Source: an uncultured Oscillospiraceae bacterium
GTDB lineage: Bacteria; Bacillota; Clostridia; Oscillospirales; Oscillospiraceae
Reading direction: 5' to 3'
NCBI GenBank assembly: GCA_934589225.1
Contig: CAKTNS010000046.1
Coordinates: 1 to 21,712, forward strand
DNA length: 21,712 nucleotides
Shown here: in pieces, positions 1-7,973 of the stretch
Numbering within the stretch: position 1 is the stretch's first letter
Layout of the letters: every line of letters begins with the position of its first letter
Position numbers and translations under genes: made by a program
Notes under the pieces: model-generated
Databases searched by the model: none
What the model saw: only the letters and a program-made list of their open reading frames with translations
What the model was told of the DNA's origin: nothing

Positions 1-14
1 CACATCCGCAGACT

Positions 15-53
15 GTAACCCATGTGTCTTCCCTATGTGTTACCCATGTTTCT
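15..53. repeat. Short direct repeat, possible insertion-sequence end
   Basis: Two 15-bp units, GTAACCCATGTGTCT at 15-29 and GTTACCCATGTTTCT at 39-53, lie 24 bp apart and differ at two positions. Closely spaced copies of such a motif resemble the multiple transposase-binding sites at the ends of some insertion sequences. No transposase gene lies in the window; any such element would continue to the left. The insertion-sequence reading is inference only. Confidence 0.35.
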
Positions 54-155
54 CTTGACATAGTAGCCGCCCCTACAGGCGTGGTACCTCTGCGCCCATT
101 GTTCCAACAATGCAGAACGCCGTACCGCGCCTCATCCACCGCCTATGGCGGTCCC

Positions 156-174
156 CCTTCCCCAAAGGGGAAGG
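156..174. repeat. Inverted repeat within intergenic repeat block
   Basis: A perfect 8-bp stem CCTTCCCC/GGGGAAGG closes a three-base AAA loop. No T-run follows on either strand, so it is not a convincing terminator. It belongs to the non-coding repeat material that fills 60-430; I see no gene in 1-534. Confidence 0.5.
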
Positions 175-192
175 TCTTGGCGTCCCCCATTA

Positions 193-391
193 TGTCATTC
201 AGGCCTTGAGCACAATCGGAGTGGAGGAATCCACCACGTGGGATGATGAACCACCACAAGATAAAATCTGCAACTTGAGCGGATTCCTCGACTCACTGCG
301 CTCCCTCGGAATGACATGTCGGGGGACGGTTCCATTCATCCGCACAGGTTATAATTTCTACGTGGCATGGCGATGAATCATCGCCGCTACA
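193..391 (+). repeat. Dispersed intergenic repeat, copy A (199 bp)
   Basis: This stretch begins TGTCATTCAGGCCTTGAG, passes through GGAGTGGAGGAATCCACCAC and a CTCCCTCGGAATGACATGTC segment, and ends TGGCGATGAATCATCGCC followed by GCTACA. The same order of segments occurs at 16486-16684, which is also 199 bp, and in a shorter inverted form at 9002-9155. No protein coding potential is apparent. It may be a mobile or recombining non-autonomous element; no terminal inverted repeat or target duplication is clear. Confidence 0.75.
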
Positions 392-460
392 GTGGGTGTA
401 CCGCATATTGGGTGGTTCCATTTATCCACCCGGGGTTTGGAATAAAATGAAAAATCATCC

Positions 461-489
461 TTGACAAAACTGGTTTAACGTGTTAAACT
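461..489 (+). promoter_or_regulatory. Promoter of the blaI-blaR1-like operon
   Basis: A consensus -35 TTGACA at 461-466 and a -10 TAAACT at 484-489 are separated by 17 bp. The -10 lies inside the right arm of the first operator palindrome, so a bound repressor would block RNA polymerase directly. Confidence 0.8.
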
Positions 490-516
490 TAAGATGTAAA
501 GTTTAACGCGTTAAAC
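473..516. promoter_or_regulatory. Twin operator for the BlaI-like repressor
   Basis: Two palindromes with the same arms occur: GTTTAAC-GT-GTTAAAC at 473-488 and the perfect 16-bp GTTTAACGCGTTAAAC at 501-516. Their centres are 28 bp apart. The first overlaps the -10 element and the second sits at or just after the predicted transcription start. The arrangement fits autorepression by the BlaI-family dimer encoded 20 bp downstream. The arms differ from the TACA/TGTA-type sites known for BlaI/MecI, which makes the site specificity of interest. Repressor identity is inferred from position. Confidence 0.75.
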
Positions 517-534
517 CTGAAAGGAGTTTTGAAT

Positions 535-897
535 ATGGATGCACCAAAGATTTTTGAAAGTGAATACCGTTTCTGCCTGATCCTGTGGGACAACGAGCCG
601 GTAAGCTCCGGCAAGCTGGTGGAGCTGTGCAAGGAGCAGCTGGGTTGGAGCAAAGCCACCACTTATACGGTGATCCGGCGGCTTTCCGAGCGTGGGGTGG
701 TGAAAAACGAAAACACCGTGGTCACGGCCCTGATTTCCAAGGAGGAGGCCCAGGCATCCCGGCTTGAGGAAATGGTGGAGGAGACCTTTGAAGGCTCTAT
801 GCCCGCCTTTATTGCCGCCTTTTCCAAGTCCAAAAAGCTCTCCCGCCAGGAGGTGGAGCAGCTTCAGGCCCTGATCGACAGCTACGGGGAGGAATAA
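535..897 (+). CDS. blaI: BlaI/MecI/CopY-family transcriptional repressor
   Basis: This 120-residue protein has the size and layout of BlaI/MecI repressors. An N-terminal winged helix (about residues 8-72, with the recognition-helix region SKATTYTVIRRLSERGVV) is followed by a helical dimerisation tail rich in Glu and Lys. Family members bind operators as dimers and are inactivated by cleavage in the tail by the BlaR1-type protease; the segment around SMPAFIAAF is the likely cleaved region, by analogy only. ATG at 535 is chosen over an in-frame TTG at 529 because AAAGGAG at 520-526 is 8 nt from the ATG and only 2 nt from the TTG. The protease gene follows after 3 nt. No beta-lactamase gene is nearby, so the symbol denotes the family, not penicillin resistance. 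Confidence 0.88.
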   Translation: MDAPKIFESEYRFCLILWDNEPVSSGKLVELCKEQLGWSKATTYTVIRRLSERGVVKNENTVVTALISKEEAQASRLEEMVEETFEGSMPAFIAAFSKSKKLSRQEVEQLQALIDSYGEE

Positions 898-900
898 GAT

Positions 901-3720
901 GTGGAAGGTTTTGCGGAAAATCTGCTGACTGCCAGCTTCCACGGCAGCATCCTGATTCTGGCGGTGCTGGTGATCCGGCTGGTGCTGTGGAAAACGCCTA
1001 AAAAGTATATTTGCCTTTTGTGGCTTTTGGCGGGTATCCGGCTGCTGCTGCCCATTGAAATCCGCAGCGATTTGAGCTTGCAGCCCCGGTTTGCGCTGCC
1101 CAGTCTCCCGGAGGGCAGCTGGAGGGTCTGGGGGATGTGCCTCTGGGCGGTGATCGCCGGGGGCTTTGGAATCTACAGCCTGGTTTCCTATTGCCGTCTT
1201 AAAAACCAGGTTCGGGAGGCGGTGCGCATCCGGGGCGGCTGGGAGTCGGACCGGATCGATACGGCCTTTATCCTGGGCTTTGTAAAGCCCAAAATCCTGA
1301 TTCCCATGGGTATGTCCAACCAGAACCGCCGGTACATTCTGGCCCACGAGCGCACCCACCTGGACAAGGGAGACCACTGGATCAAAATGATCGGCTTTCT
1401 GGCCCTGGCCCTCCATTGGTTCAATCCACTGGTGTGGGTGGCCTACATCTGTTTGTGTAAAGATATTGAAATGGCCTGCGATGAGCGGGTGGTGCGGTTT
1501 ATGGAGGTGGAGGAGCGGAAGTCTTATTCCGCGGCCCTGCTGTCCTGTTCCAGCCGTCAGTTCCACTTCGCCGCAAGCCCCGTTGCGTTTGGGGAGGTTA
1601 ACGTGAAAAAACGAATTTTATCAGTCCTGAATTATAAAAAGCCCAGCTTTTGGCTCAGCCTTTTGGGGGTTCTGGCCTTTTTCTTTGTGGCCATCTGCTT
1701 TTTGACCAGTCCCTCCGAGAAGTCTGTGAAGCTGACACCGGAGCAGAAAGCCCAGATGGCCCAAATATCCCAGTGCCGGGAGGATCTGGAAGAAAAGTTC
1801 CGGCAGCCGGAGTTTCATTATGAGATTCTAGGCACCGATACAGGCGGCGGCGTCCTTTTTCAAACGAACCTGGTAAAGCTGGGGGAGGACCGGCTGTGGA
1901 ACTACCTGGCCTCCTCCGGGCCGGAAACCGCAAACGGCCGCATGGAGTACGGCGGGAAGCACTATGCCTGGTACCAAGAGGCTTGGGTGGAAACCAATGA
2001 AGAAGACTCCAAATTTGAAGCCTGGAAAAATCTGTTTCTGTGGGATATGGATACCGTGGTTCCCGTCCACGACACCGTAAAAGACCAGATCCGGGAAGTG
2101 GCCTTTAATGCCCGCTGGCAGGATGAAAACAAGACCGTTTATACCGAGACCGTGATTTTTGTCTACGATCTGGAAGGGGCATTGCTGCGGGTCATCATCG
2201 ACCAGCCCAACTATCCCAATACCGCCAGGGCCTATTTGGAGCTGTCCTATATGGATACGGCCTATCAGGGCCATGAGGAAGAAAAACCTGAAAATATTTT
2301 CGCCCAGGCAAGCCGCTCCATGACGGCAGGGGCGATTTCCGCCCAGGACCTGGACAACCAGGCGGAAAAGGACAGCTGGGGCTTTACCTTCCGGGTAGAC
2401 GATGACCGGCTTTCCAGCAACGGCGCAGATGTGAACTATTTCCAGACAGCCCTGGGACAGGGCGTTCTTTCCACCACCGATGAATACTGGCTGGAAAAGA
2501 ATGTAGACGGCCATTGGCAGGCCCTGCCTACTATTGCGACCCCCAACTGGACGCTCCAGGGCATCGGCATCAACAAAGAGTACGGTGCTTTCGGCTATCT
2601 GGACTGGACACCCCTTTACGGCCAGCTGCAGCCCGGCCAGTACCGGATGGGAAAAAACGTGACCTGCCGAGACGCCCAGGGCAGCAGCAAGACCGCCGCG
2701 TTCTATGCGGAGTTTGAGCTTTGCGAAAGCGTGGACCTCAACTCCCCGGAAACCAAGGCCGCCGTGGAGCGGTGCTATGAAAAGCTGGAGGAGCTGAAAG
2801 CCCGGAAAGTGTTGCACTGGTATACCTACGCCTATGGTGATGACACGGAAACCTGGACCGATGGGGAGAACTTCATGACGATCAACAGGCATAATGGCCC
2901 GAGAGTACCCCAGGATCAGTGGACGGAGGATGATAAAAAGCTGTTCCCCAGAACGGATATGACCATCCGCTATGACGGCGTGGGCTATAATGCCGTCCGG
3001 GAAAACCCGAAGGATGCGACCAGCAAGATTCTGGGGGTCGGTGTGGGATGCCTGACCCCGAACAGCGGCGGCTACACCTGGGCAAGCTTTGAGGACGAGC
3101 TGTATCTCCTTTTCTTTGAACGGGACAACCACACCATTTCTTTCCCGGAGGGCACCGGCGTGGTCAGCCCGGAGATGGTTCGCTTTACCAAAAATTGGAC
3201 CATCGGTGAAAACCTGGATTGCAGCGCGGTGCTGACCTATCGGTTTGATGACAGCGGAAACCTGGTTTTTATGGAATACAGATTGCTGGACCCTGACGGG
3301 ACAGAATACGTAACCTCCATTGAAATCCGGGAGGACAGCCCGGAGGAAATCCGGCAGAAGATCGCATCCTCTGTCCAAAACCTCACCTGGAATACCTTCT
3401 CCTGGGAAGAGGCGGAGAAAAAGTACACCTCCGGCGGCTTTGACACCCGGCAGCAGGGCTTTGTCAATACCACCTCCCAGACGGTGGCAGACCCCCTGAC
3501 CGCCGCAAAACTGGCCCAGAAGGAGATCCCGCAACGGGGCCGGGAACTCGGAACCCAAGTCTACCGGGACGAGACCGCCGGCATGTGGAAAGTGACCTTC
3601 CAGTGCGAGGTGGAGCTGCAGTCCAAGGACGAGTTCTGGGATGTGTACCTGACAGACGAGGGCATCACGAAGCTAGTGGTCTACGAAGGCCCCCTGGAAT
3701 CCAATGCGGAGCGGAAGTAA
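901..3720 (+). CDS. M56 family (BlaR1-like) sensor metalloprotease with novel-looking sensor region
   Basis: The N-terminal ~270 residues are a BlaR1/MecR1-type M56 membrane protease: hydrophobic helices near 14-30, 37-52 and 77-97, the zinc motif HERTH at 149-153, a CDE motif at 193-195, and a fourth helix near 251-268. In this family, an outside signal activates the intramembrane protease, which relieves repression by BlaI. The remaining ~670 residues face outside and carry no penicillin-binding SxxK/SxN/KTG pattern that I can see. Instead there are two related modules (about 279-460 and 616-800, both opening with a charged C-x-x-x-L-E-E helix) around an Ig-like segment (about 490-610, YWLEKNVDGHWQ to QPGQYRMGK). 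The start is GTG at 901, 8 nt after GGGGAGG and 3 nt after the repressor stop. At 939 residues it exceeds classical BlaR1 (~600). The ligand is unknown. Confidence 0.85.
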   Translation: MEGFAENLLTASFHGSILILAVLVIRLVLWKTPKKYICLLWLLAGIRLLLPIEIRSDLSLQPRFALPSLPEGSWRVWGMCLWAVIAGGFGIYSLVSYCRLKNQVREAVRIRGGWESDRIDTAFILGFVKPKILIPMGMSNQNRRYILAHERTHLDKGDHWIKMIGFLALALHWFNPLVWVAYICLCKDIEMACDERVVRFMEVEERKSYSAALLSCSSRQFHFAASPVAFGEVNVKKRILSVLNYKKPSFWLSLLGVLAFFFVAICFLTSPSEKSVKLTPEQKAQMAQISQCREDLEEKFRQPEFHYEILGTDTGGGVLFQTNLVKLGEDRLWNYLASSGPETANGRMEYGGKHYAWYQEAWVETNEEDSKFEAWKNLFLWDMDTVVPVHDTVKDQIREVAFNARWQDENKTVYTETVIFVYDLEGALLRVIIDQPNYPNTARAYLELSYMDTAYQGHEEEKPENIFAQASRSMTAGAISAQDLDNQAEKDSWGFTFRVDDDRLSSNGADVNYFQTALGQGVLSTTDEYWLEKNVDGHWQALPTIATPNWTLQGIGINKEYGAFGYLDWTPLYGQLQPGQYRMGKNVTCRDAQGSSKTAAFYAEFELCESVDLNSPETKAAVERCYEKLEELKARKVLHWYTYAYGDDTETWTDGENFMTINRHNGPRVPQDQWTEDDKKLFPRTDMTIRYDGVGYNAVRENPKDATSKILGVGVGCLTPNSGGYTWASFEDELYLLFFERDNHTISFPEGTGVVSPEMVRFTKNWTIGENLDCSAVLTYRFDDSGNLVFMEYRLLDPDGTEYVTSIEIREDSPEEIRQKIASSVQNLTWNTFSWEEAEKKYTSGGFDTRQQGFVNTTSQTVADPLTAAKLAQKEIPQRGRELGTQVYRDETAGMWKVTFQCEVELQSKDEFWDVYLTDEGITKLVVYEGPLESNAERK

Positions 3721-3730
3721 GCTCTAAAAA

Positions 3731-3772
3731 AGCGGAAGCACCCCTTTTCGGAGTGCTTCCGCTGAATTTTTT
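3731..3772 (+). terminator. Intrinsic terminator of the blaI-blaR1-like operon
   Basis: An 11-bp perfect stem (AGCGGAAGCAC at 3731-3741, GTGCTTCCGCT at 3753-3763) is followed by AATTTTTT. It begins 10 nt after the protease stop codon. Confidence 0.9.
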
Positions 3773-3838
3773 GACGCAATATGGCGACAAATACGCAAAT
3801 AAAATGCCACGTATCGAATACAACTTGTGCGGATGAAT

Positions 3839-3994
3839 GGTACCACCCGATATAGGGCCTGTAGGGGCGGCAACCTGCCGCCCGCCACGTGGCATATATA
3901 ACCTGTGCGGTTGAACGGTACCACCCGATATAGGGCCTGTAGGGGCGGCAACCTGCCGCCCGCCACGTGGCATATATAACCTGTGGGGTTGAAT
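3839..3994 (+). repeat. 78-bp tandem repeat, two full copies
   Basis: Two nearly identical 78-bp units start with GGTACCACCCGATATAGGG at 3839 and 3917. Each contains the inverted repeat GGGCGGCAAC/CTGCCGCCC and the palindrome GCCACGTGGC. A degraded partial unit precedes them (3804-3838) and another follows at exactly the same 78-bp phase (3995 onward). The rest of 3995-4290 is made of related inverted-repeat pieces (GGCGGCAGATTGCCGCC at about 4120-4140 and again near 4191-4207). No gene is visible in 3773-4303. Confidence 0.85.
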
Positions 3995-4303
3995 GGTATC
4001 ACCCCATACACGGAACAATGTAGCGGCGTTGACCCAACGCCACTCCAGCCCCGGCGAGGGGCTGGCCCCGTTGGACGATGCGGATACGAACGTACCACGA
4101 TTCCGGCCCTGCGGGCCGGTTGGCGGCAGATTGCCGCCGCTACATTGCGTGGTACCATTCACCCCCACAGGTTGTATTCGGAACGTGGCGGGCGGCAGAT
4201 TGCCGCCCCTACATTTAATGTACCACGTTTTCTGCATTTTACGAACGCAAAACCGGCATCGAATGCGTAAATATACGTCCGATTCACTCCAAAATTGTCA
4301 ATT

Positions 4304-4328
4304 GGAACATCACTTCCAGTGATGTTCC
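4304..4328 (-). terminator. Hairpin after the ABC exporter operon
   Basis: A perfect 10-bp stem (GGAACATCAC at 4304-4313, GTGATGTTCC at 4319-4328) with a 5-nt loop lies immediately downstream of the minus-strand exporter stop codon. On the minus strand it is followed by AATTGACAATTTT, which is only a weak T-run, so termination efficiency is uncertain. Confidence 0.65.
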
Positions 4329-4329
4329 C

Positions 4330-6228
4330 TTATTCCAGCTCAAACGCCCCCGTATAGAGCTGATAATAGGTGCCCTTCTGGCTGATCAGGTCCTCGTGGG
4401 TGCCGCGCTCGATGATGCGGCCGTGGTCCAGGACCATGATGCAGTCGGAGTTGCGGACGGTGGAGAGGCGGTGGGCGATGACAAAGACCGTGCGGCCCTT
4501 CATCAGGGCGTCCATGCCCGCCTGGACCAGGGCTTCCGTGTGGGTGTCGATGGAGGAGGTGGCCTCGTCCAGAATCATGACCGGAGGGTCTGCCACGGCG
4601 GCACGGGCGATGGCGATGAGCTGCCGCTGGCCCTGGGAGAGGTTGCCGCCGTTGGAGGTCAGCATGGTGTTGTAGCCCTCGGGGAGCCGGGTGATGAAGT
4701 CGTCGGCGTTGGCCAGCTTGGCAGCGTGAATACATTCTTCGTCGGTGGCATCCAGCTTGCCGTAGCGGATGTTGTCCATGACCGTGCCGGTAAACAGGTT
4801 GGTCTCCTGCAGCACCACACCCAGGGACCGCCGCAGGTCGGGCTTACAGATTTTGTTGACGTTGATGCCGTCATAGCGGATTTTGCCGTCGGCAATGTCA
4901 TAGAAGCGGTTAATAAGGTTCGTAATGGTGGTCTTGCCCGCGCCGGTGGCGCCTACAAAGGCGATCTTCTGGCCGGGATGGGCGTAGAGGGTCACGTCGT
5001 GGAGCACGGCCTTTTCCGGCACATAGCCAAAGTCCACATGCTCCATGGTGATGTCGCCCTTCAGCTCCGTATAGGTCACGCTGCCGTCGGCCTGATGGGG
5101 ATGCCGCCAGGCCCAGTGGCCGGTGTGCTGGGGGCATTCGTGGATGGTGCCATCCTCATCTACCTGGGCGTTGACCAGGGTCACATAGCCCTGGTCTTCC
5201 TCGGGCTCCTCGTCCATCAGGGCGAAGATCCGCTCCGCACCGGCCAGAGCCATGACAATGGCGTTGATCTGGTTGGAGATCTGGGAGATGGGCATATTGA
5301 AGCTGCGGGAGAGCACCATAAAGGCCATGAGGCTGCCCAGGGTCAGCATGGAGCCGTCGGACTTGATGCAGATGATGCCGCCCACCACCGCCAGAATGGC
5401 GTACTGGACATAGCCCAAGTTGTTATTGATGGGGCCCAGCATATTGGAGAACTTACCGGCGTTGTAGGCATTGGCCCGAAGGGTCTCGTTGAGCTCGTCA
5501 AACTGCTCTTTGCAGACCTCCTCGTGGTTGAAGATCTTGACCACCTTCTGGCCGGAGATCATTTCCTCAATATAGCCGTTTACCGCGCCCAGGGACTTCT
5601 GCTGGCCGATGAAGAACTTGGCGGACTTCTTGGCCAGGACCTTGGTGGTGTAGATGATGAGGGCCACGGTGAAGAACATGACCACGGTCAGCACCAGGGA
5701 GGTGTCGATCAGGTTCCACAGCACCACCACCAGGGTCACCAGGGAAGAGACACACTGGGGAATGGACTGGGAGATCATCTGCCGCAGGGTATCAATGTCG
5801 CTGGTGTAGCGGGACATGATGTCACCGGCGGGGTGGCTGTCAAAGTATCTTAGGGGCAGCCGCTGCATTTTGGCGAACAGGTCATCCCGGATGGTTTTCT
5901 GCACCCCCTGGGTCACGCCTACCATCAGATAGTTAAACAGGAAGCTGCCCAGCGCACCAAAGAGGAAGATGCAGGCAAGCTTCAGCAAGTACGCTTTCAG
6001 CGCCCCAAAATCCGTAGAGCCGGAGGATACCATGGGGAGGATGTATTCATCCACCAGAGGCCCCAGAGCCCGGTTGCCCTGGGCCTGGGCAACGGAGGTT
6101 GCGATAATACAAAGGAAGACAAATAGCAGCAGCGGGATGTAGCTTTTCATATAGCCAAGGAGCCGCATCAGGGTCTTCTTGGGGTTGGACGCCATGCGGC
6201 CGTCGCCGCGCATTCCGGGACCGGGCAT
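4330..6228 (-). CDS. ABC exporter half-transporter, catalytically complete subunit
   Basis: A 632-residue fusion of a six-helix exporter membrane domain (about residues 25-345) and an ATPase domain (about 390-632). The ATPase motifs are intact: Walker A GATGAGKT at 426-433, Walker B MILDEATS with catalytic Glu555, and switch His586. The signature is LSQGQ (530-534) instead of LSGGQ. A His/Trp-rich insert (HECPQHTGHWAWRHPHQ, about 363-379) links the domains. Its start ATG overlaps the stop of the upstream subunit by one base (TAATG), implying coupled translation and equal stoichiometry. With the partner it should form a heterodimeric multidrug or lipid-type exporter of the LmrCD/BmrCD/TM287-288 class. 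The substrate is unknown. Confidence 0.9.
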   Translation of the reverse strand: MPGPGMRGDGRMASNPKKTLMRLLGYMKSYIPLLLFVFLCIIATSVAQAQGNRALGPLVDEYILPMVSSGSTDFGALKAYLLKLACIFLFGALGSFLFNYLMVGVTQGVQKTIRDDLFAKMQRLPLRYFDSHPAGDIMSRYTSDIDTLRQMISQSIPQCVSSLVTLVVVLWNLIDTSLVLTVVMFFTVALIIYTTKVLAKKSAKFFIGQQKSLGAVNGYIEEMISGQKVVKIFNHEEVCKEQFDELNETLRANAYNAGKFSNMLGPINNNLGYVQYAILAVVGGIICIKSDGSMLTLGSLMAFMVLSRSFNMPISQISNQINAIVMALAGAERIFALMDEEPEEDQGYVTLVNAQVDEDGTIHECPQHTGHWAWRHPHQADGSVTYTELKGDITMEHVDFGYVPEKAVLHDVTLYAHPGQKIAFVGATGAGKTTITNLINRFYDIADGKIRYDGINVNKICKPDLRRSLGVVLQETNLFTGTVMDNIRYGKLDATDEECIHAAKLANADDFITRLPEGYNTMLTSNGGNLSQGQRQLIAIARAAVADPPVMILDEATSSIDTHTEALVQAGMDALMKGRTVFVIAHRLSTVRNSDCIMVLDHGRIIERGTHEDLISQKGTYYQLYTGAFELE

Positions 6229-7973
6229 TAGTCTTCACTTCCTTTCTGCTGAGATTCATAGATGCCCCGATAGAAGGGGGAGGAGACCATCAGCTCCTCG
6301 TGGGTGCCCATACAGGCAATATGGCCGTTTTCCATGACCAGGATCAGATCGGAATCCTGGACGGAGGAGATCCGCTGGGCGATGATCAGCTTGGTGGTGT
6401 TGGGAATTTCTTCCTTAAAGGCCTTGCGGATCATGGCATCGGTGTGGGTGTCCACGGCGGAGGTGGAGTCGTCGAGAATCAGGATTTTGGGCTTTTTCAG
6501 CAGGGCCCGGGCAATGCACAGCCGCTGCTTCTGACCGCCGGAGACATTGGTGCCGCCCTGCTCAATGTGGGTGTCGTAGCCGTCGGGGAAAGAGCGGATA
6601 AAGTCATCGGCACAGGCCAAAGTGCAGGCGTGGACCAGCTCTTCGTCCGTGGCGTTGGGATCGCCCCAGCGGAGATTTTCCTTGATGGAGCCGGAGAACA
6701 GGGTGTTCTTTTGCAGCACCATGGCCACATTGTCCCGCAGGACCTCCAGATCATAGTCCCGGACATCCCGGCCCCCCACCTTCACGCTGCCCTCGCTGGC
6801 ATCGTACAGCCGGGGGATCAGCTGAACCAGGGTGCTCTTGGAGGAGCCGGTGGCACCCAAGATGCCAACGGTTGCCCCGGAGGGAATGTGCAGGTTCACG
6901 TCCTGCAATGCCGGGCGCTTGGCCTTGGCGGAGTAGCGGAAGGACACGTTTTCAAAGTCGATAGAGCCGTCCTTTACTTCTTTGAGGGCCTGTTCCGGGG
7001 AAGCCAGGTCCGGGGTCTCCTCCAGCAGCTCATAGCACCGCTGCATAGGCGCCCGGGCCATAATGGTCATGACAAAGACCATGGAGAGCATCATCAGGCT
7101 GGTGAGAATCTGGGTGGTGTAGGTAAACATGGAGCTGAGCTCGCCGGTGGTGAGGCCCAGGGCGGCATTGTTGCCGGAGGCCACCACCATTTTGGCACCC
7201 ACCCAGGAGATGGCCAGAATGCAGGCGTAGACGCAAATCTGCATGGCCGGGGCGTTGAGGGCCAGAATGTGCTCAGCCTTGCAGAAATCCTTGTAAATGG
7301 AATCGGACACGGCCTGGAACTTGCTGACCTCCTTGTCCTCTCTTACAAAGCTCTTGACCACCCGGATGCCGTGGACATCTTCCTGGACCACGGTGTTGAG
7401 CCGGTCATAGGTCTTAAAGACCCGGTCGAAGATTTTAAAGACCAGGGGCACGATGCCCAGCAGCACCAGGGCCAGAATGGGAATGGCCACAAAATAGACG
7501 GTGGTGAGCTTGGGGCTGATGCGCAGGGAAGAGAAGGTGGCAAGGATCAGCATCATGGGGCAGCGAATGGCCATGCGGATGCTCATCTGAAAGGCCATTT
7601 GCAGGGTGGCCACATCGGAGGTCAGCCGGGTCACAATGGAGGCGGCGGAGAACTTATCGATGTTGGAAAAGCTGTAGTCCTGGACACGGTAATACATGTC
7701 GTGCCGCAGATTCTTGGCAAAGCCTGTGGCGGCCTTGGAAGCATAGTTGGCAGACAGCACCCCAAAGAACAGGGAGACCAGGGCGCAAAGCAGCAGAAGC
7801 AGGGCCTTCTGCCACACCACGGTCATATTGCCCGCGGCAATGCCCCGGTCATACAAAGCGGCCATGACCAAAGGAATGGTCACTTCCATGGCAACCTCCC
7901 CCACCATGGCCAGGGGGCTGAGCAGGGCGGCCCACTTGTATTCCCGGACACACCTTATCAGTCGTTTCATCAT
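6228..7973 (-). CDS. ABC exporter half-transporter, degenerate-site subunit
   Basis: A 581-residue exporter half: membrane domain about 15-310, ATPase about 335-581. The nucleotide site is degenerate: Walker A reads GATGSSKS (373-380, Ser in place of the last Gly), the residue after Walker B is Asp502 (ILDDSTS) rather than the catalytic Glu, and the switch His is Gln533 (IAQRISS). The signature VSGGQ (477-481) is good. Combined with the partner's LSQGQ signature, all defects fall into one of the two composite ATP sites, as known for heterodimeric exporters in which one site holds ATP and the other hydrolyses it. The ATG overlaps the MarR gene stop by 4 nt (ATGA). Regulation is probably by that MarR protein. 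Confidence 0.9.
   Translation of the reverse strand: MMKRLIRCVREYKWAALLSPLAMVGEVAMEVTIPLVMAALYDRGIAAGNMTVVWQKALLLLLCALVSLFFGVLSANYASKAATGFAKNLRHDMYYRVQDYSFSNIDKFSAASIVTRLTSDVATLQMAFQMSIRMAIRCPMMLILATFSSLRISPKLTTVYFVAIPILALVLLGIVPLVFKIFDRVFKTYDRLNTVVQEDVHGIRVVKSFVREDKEVSKFQAVSDSIYKDFCKAEHILALNAPAMQICVYACILAISWVGAKMVVASGNNAALGLTTGELSSMFTYTTQILTSLMMLSMVFVMTIMARAPMQRCYELLEETPDLASPEQALKEVKDGSIDFENVSFRYSAKAKRPALQDVNLHIPSGATVGILGATGSSKSTLVQLIPRLYDASEGSVKVGGRDVRDYDLEVLRDNVAMVLQKNTLFSGSIKENLRWGDPNATDEELVHACTLACADDFIRSFPDGYDTHIEQGGTNVSGGQKQRLCIARALLKKPKILILDDSTSAVDTHTDAMIRKAFKEEIPNTTKLIIAQRISSVQDSDLILVMENGHIACMGTHEELMVSSPFYRGIYESQQKGSED

Noticed and set aside
511..1566. Long open frame on the minus strand opposite blaI and the M56 protease
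   Set aside because: It is antisense to two recognised genes, has no ribosome binding site or recognisable motif, and is a by-product of GC-biased codons.
3839..3994. Repeat array as a possible CRISPR
   Set aside because: The units are directly adjacent 78-bp copies without unique spacers, and no cas gene is nearby.
3773..4303. Small genes in the repeat gap (several short open frames on both strands)
   Set aside because: The frames consist of repeat sequence, lack ribosome binding sites, and similar translations arise wherever these repeats occur.
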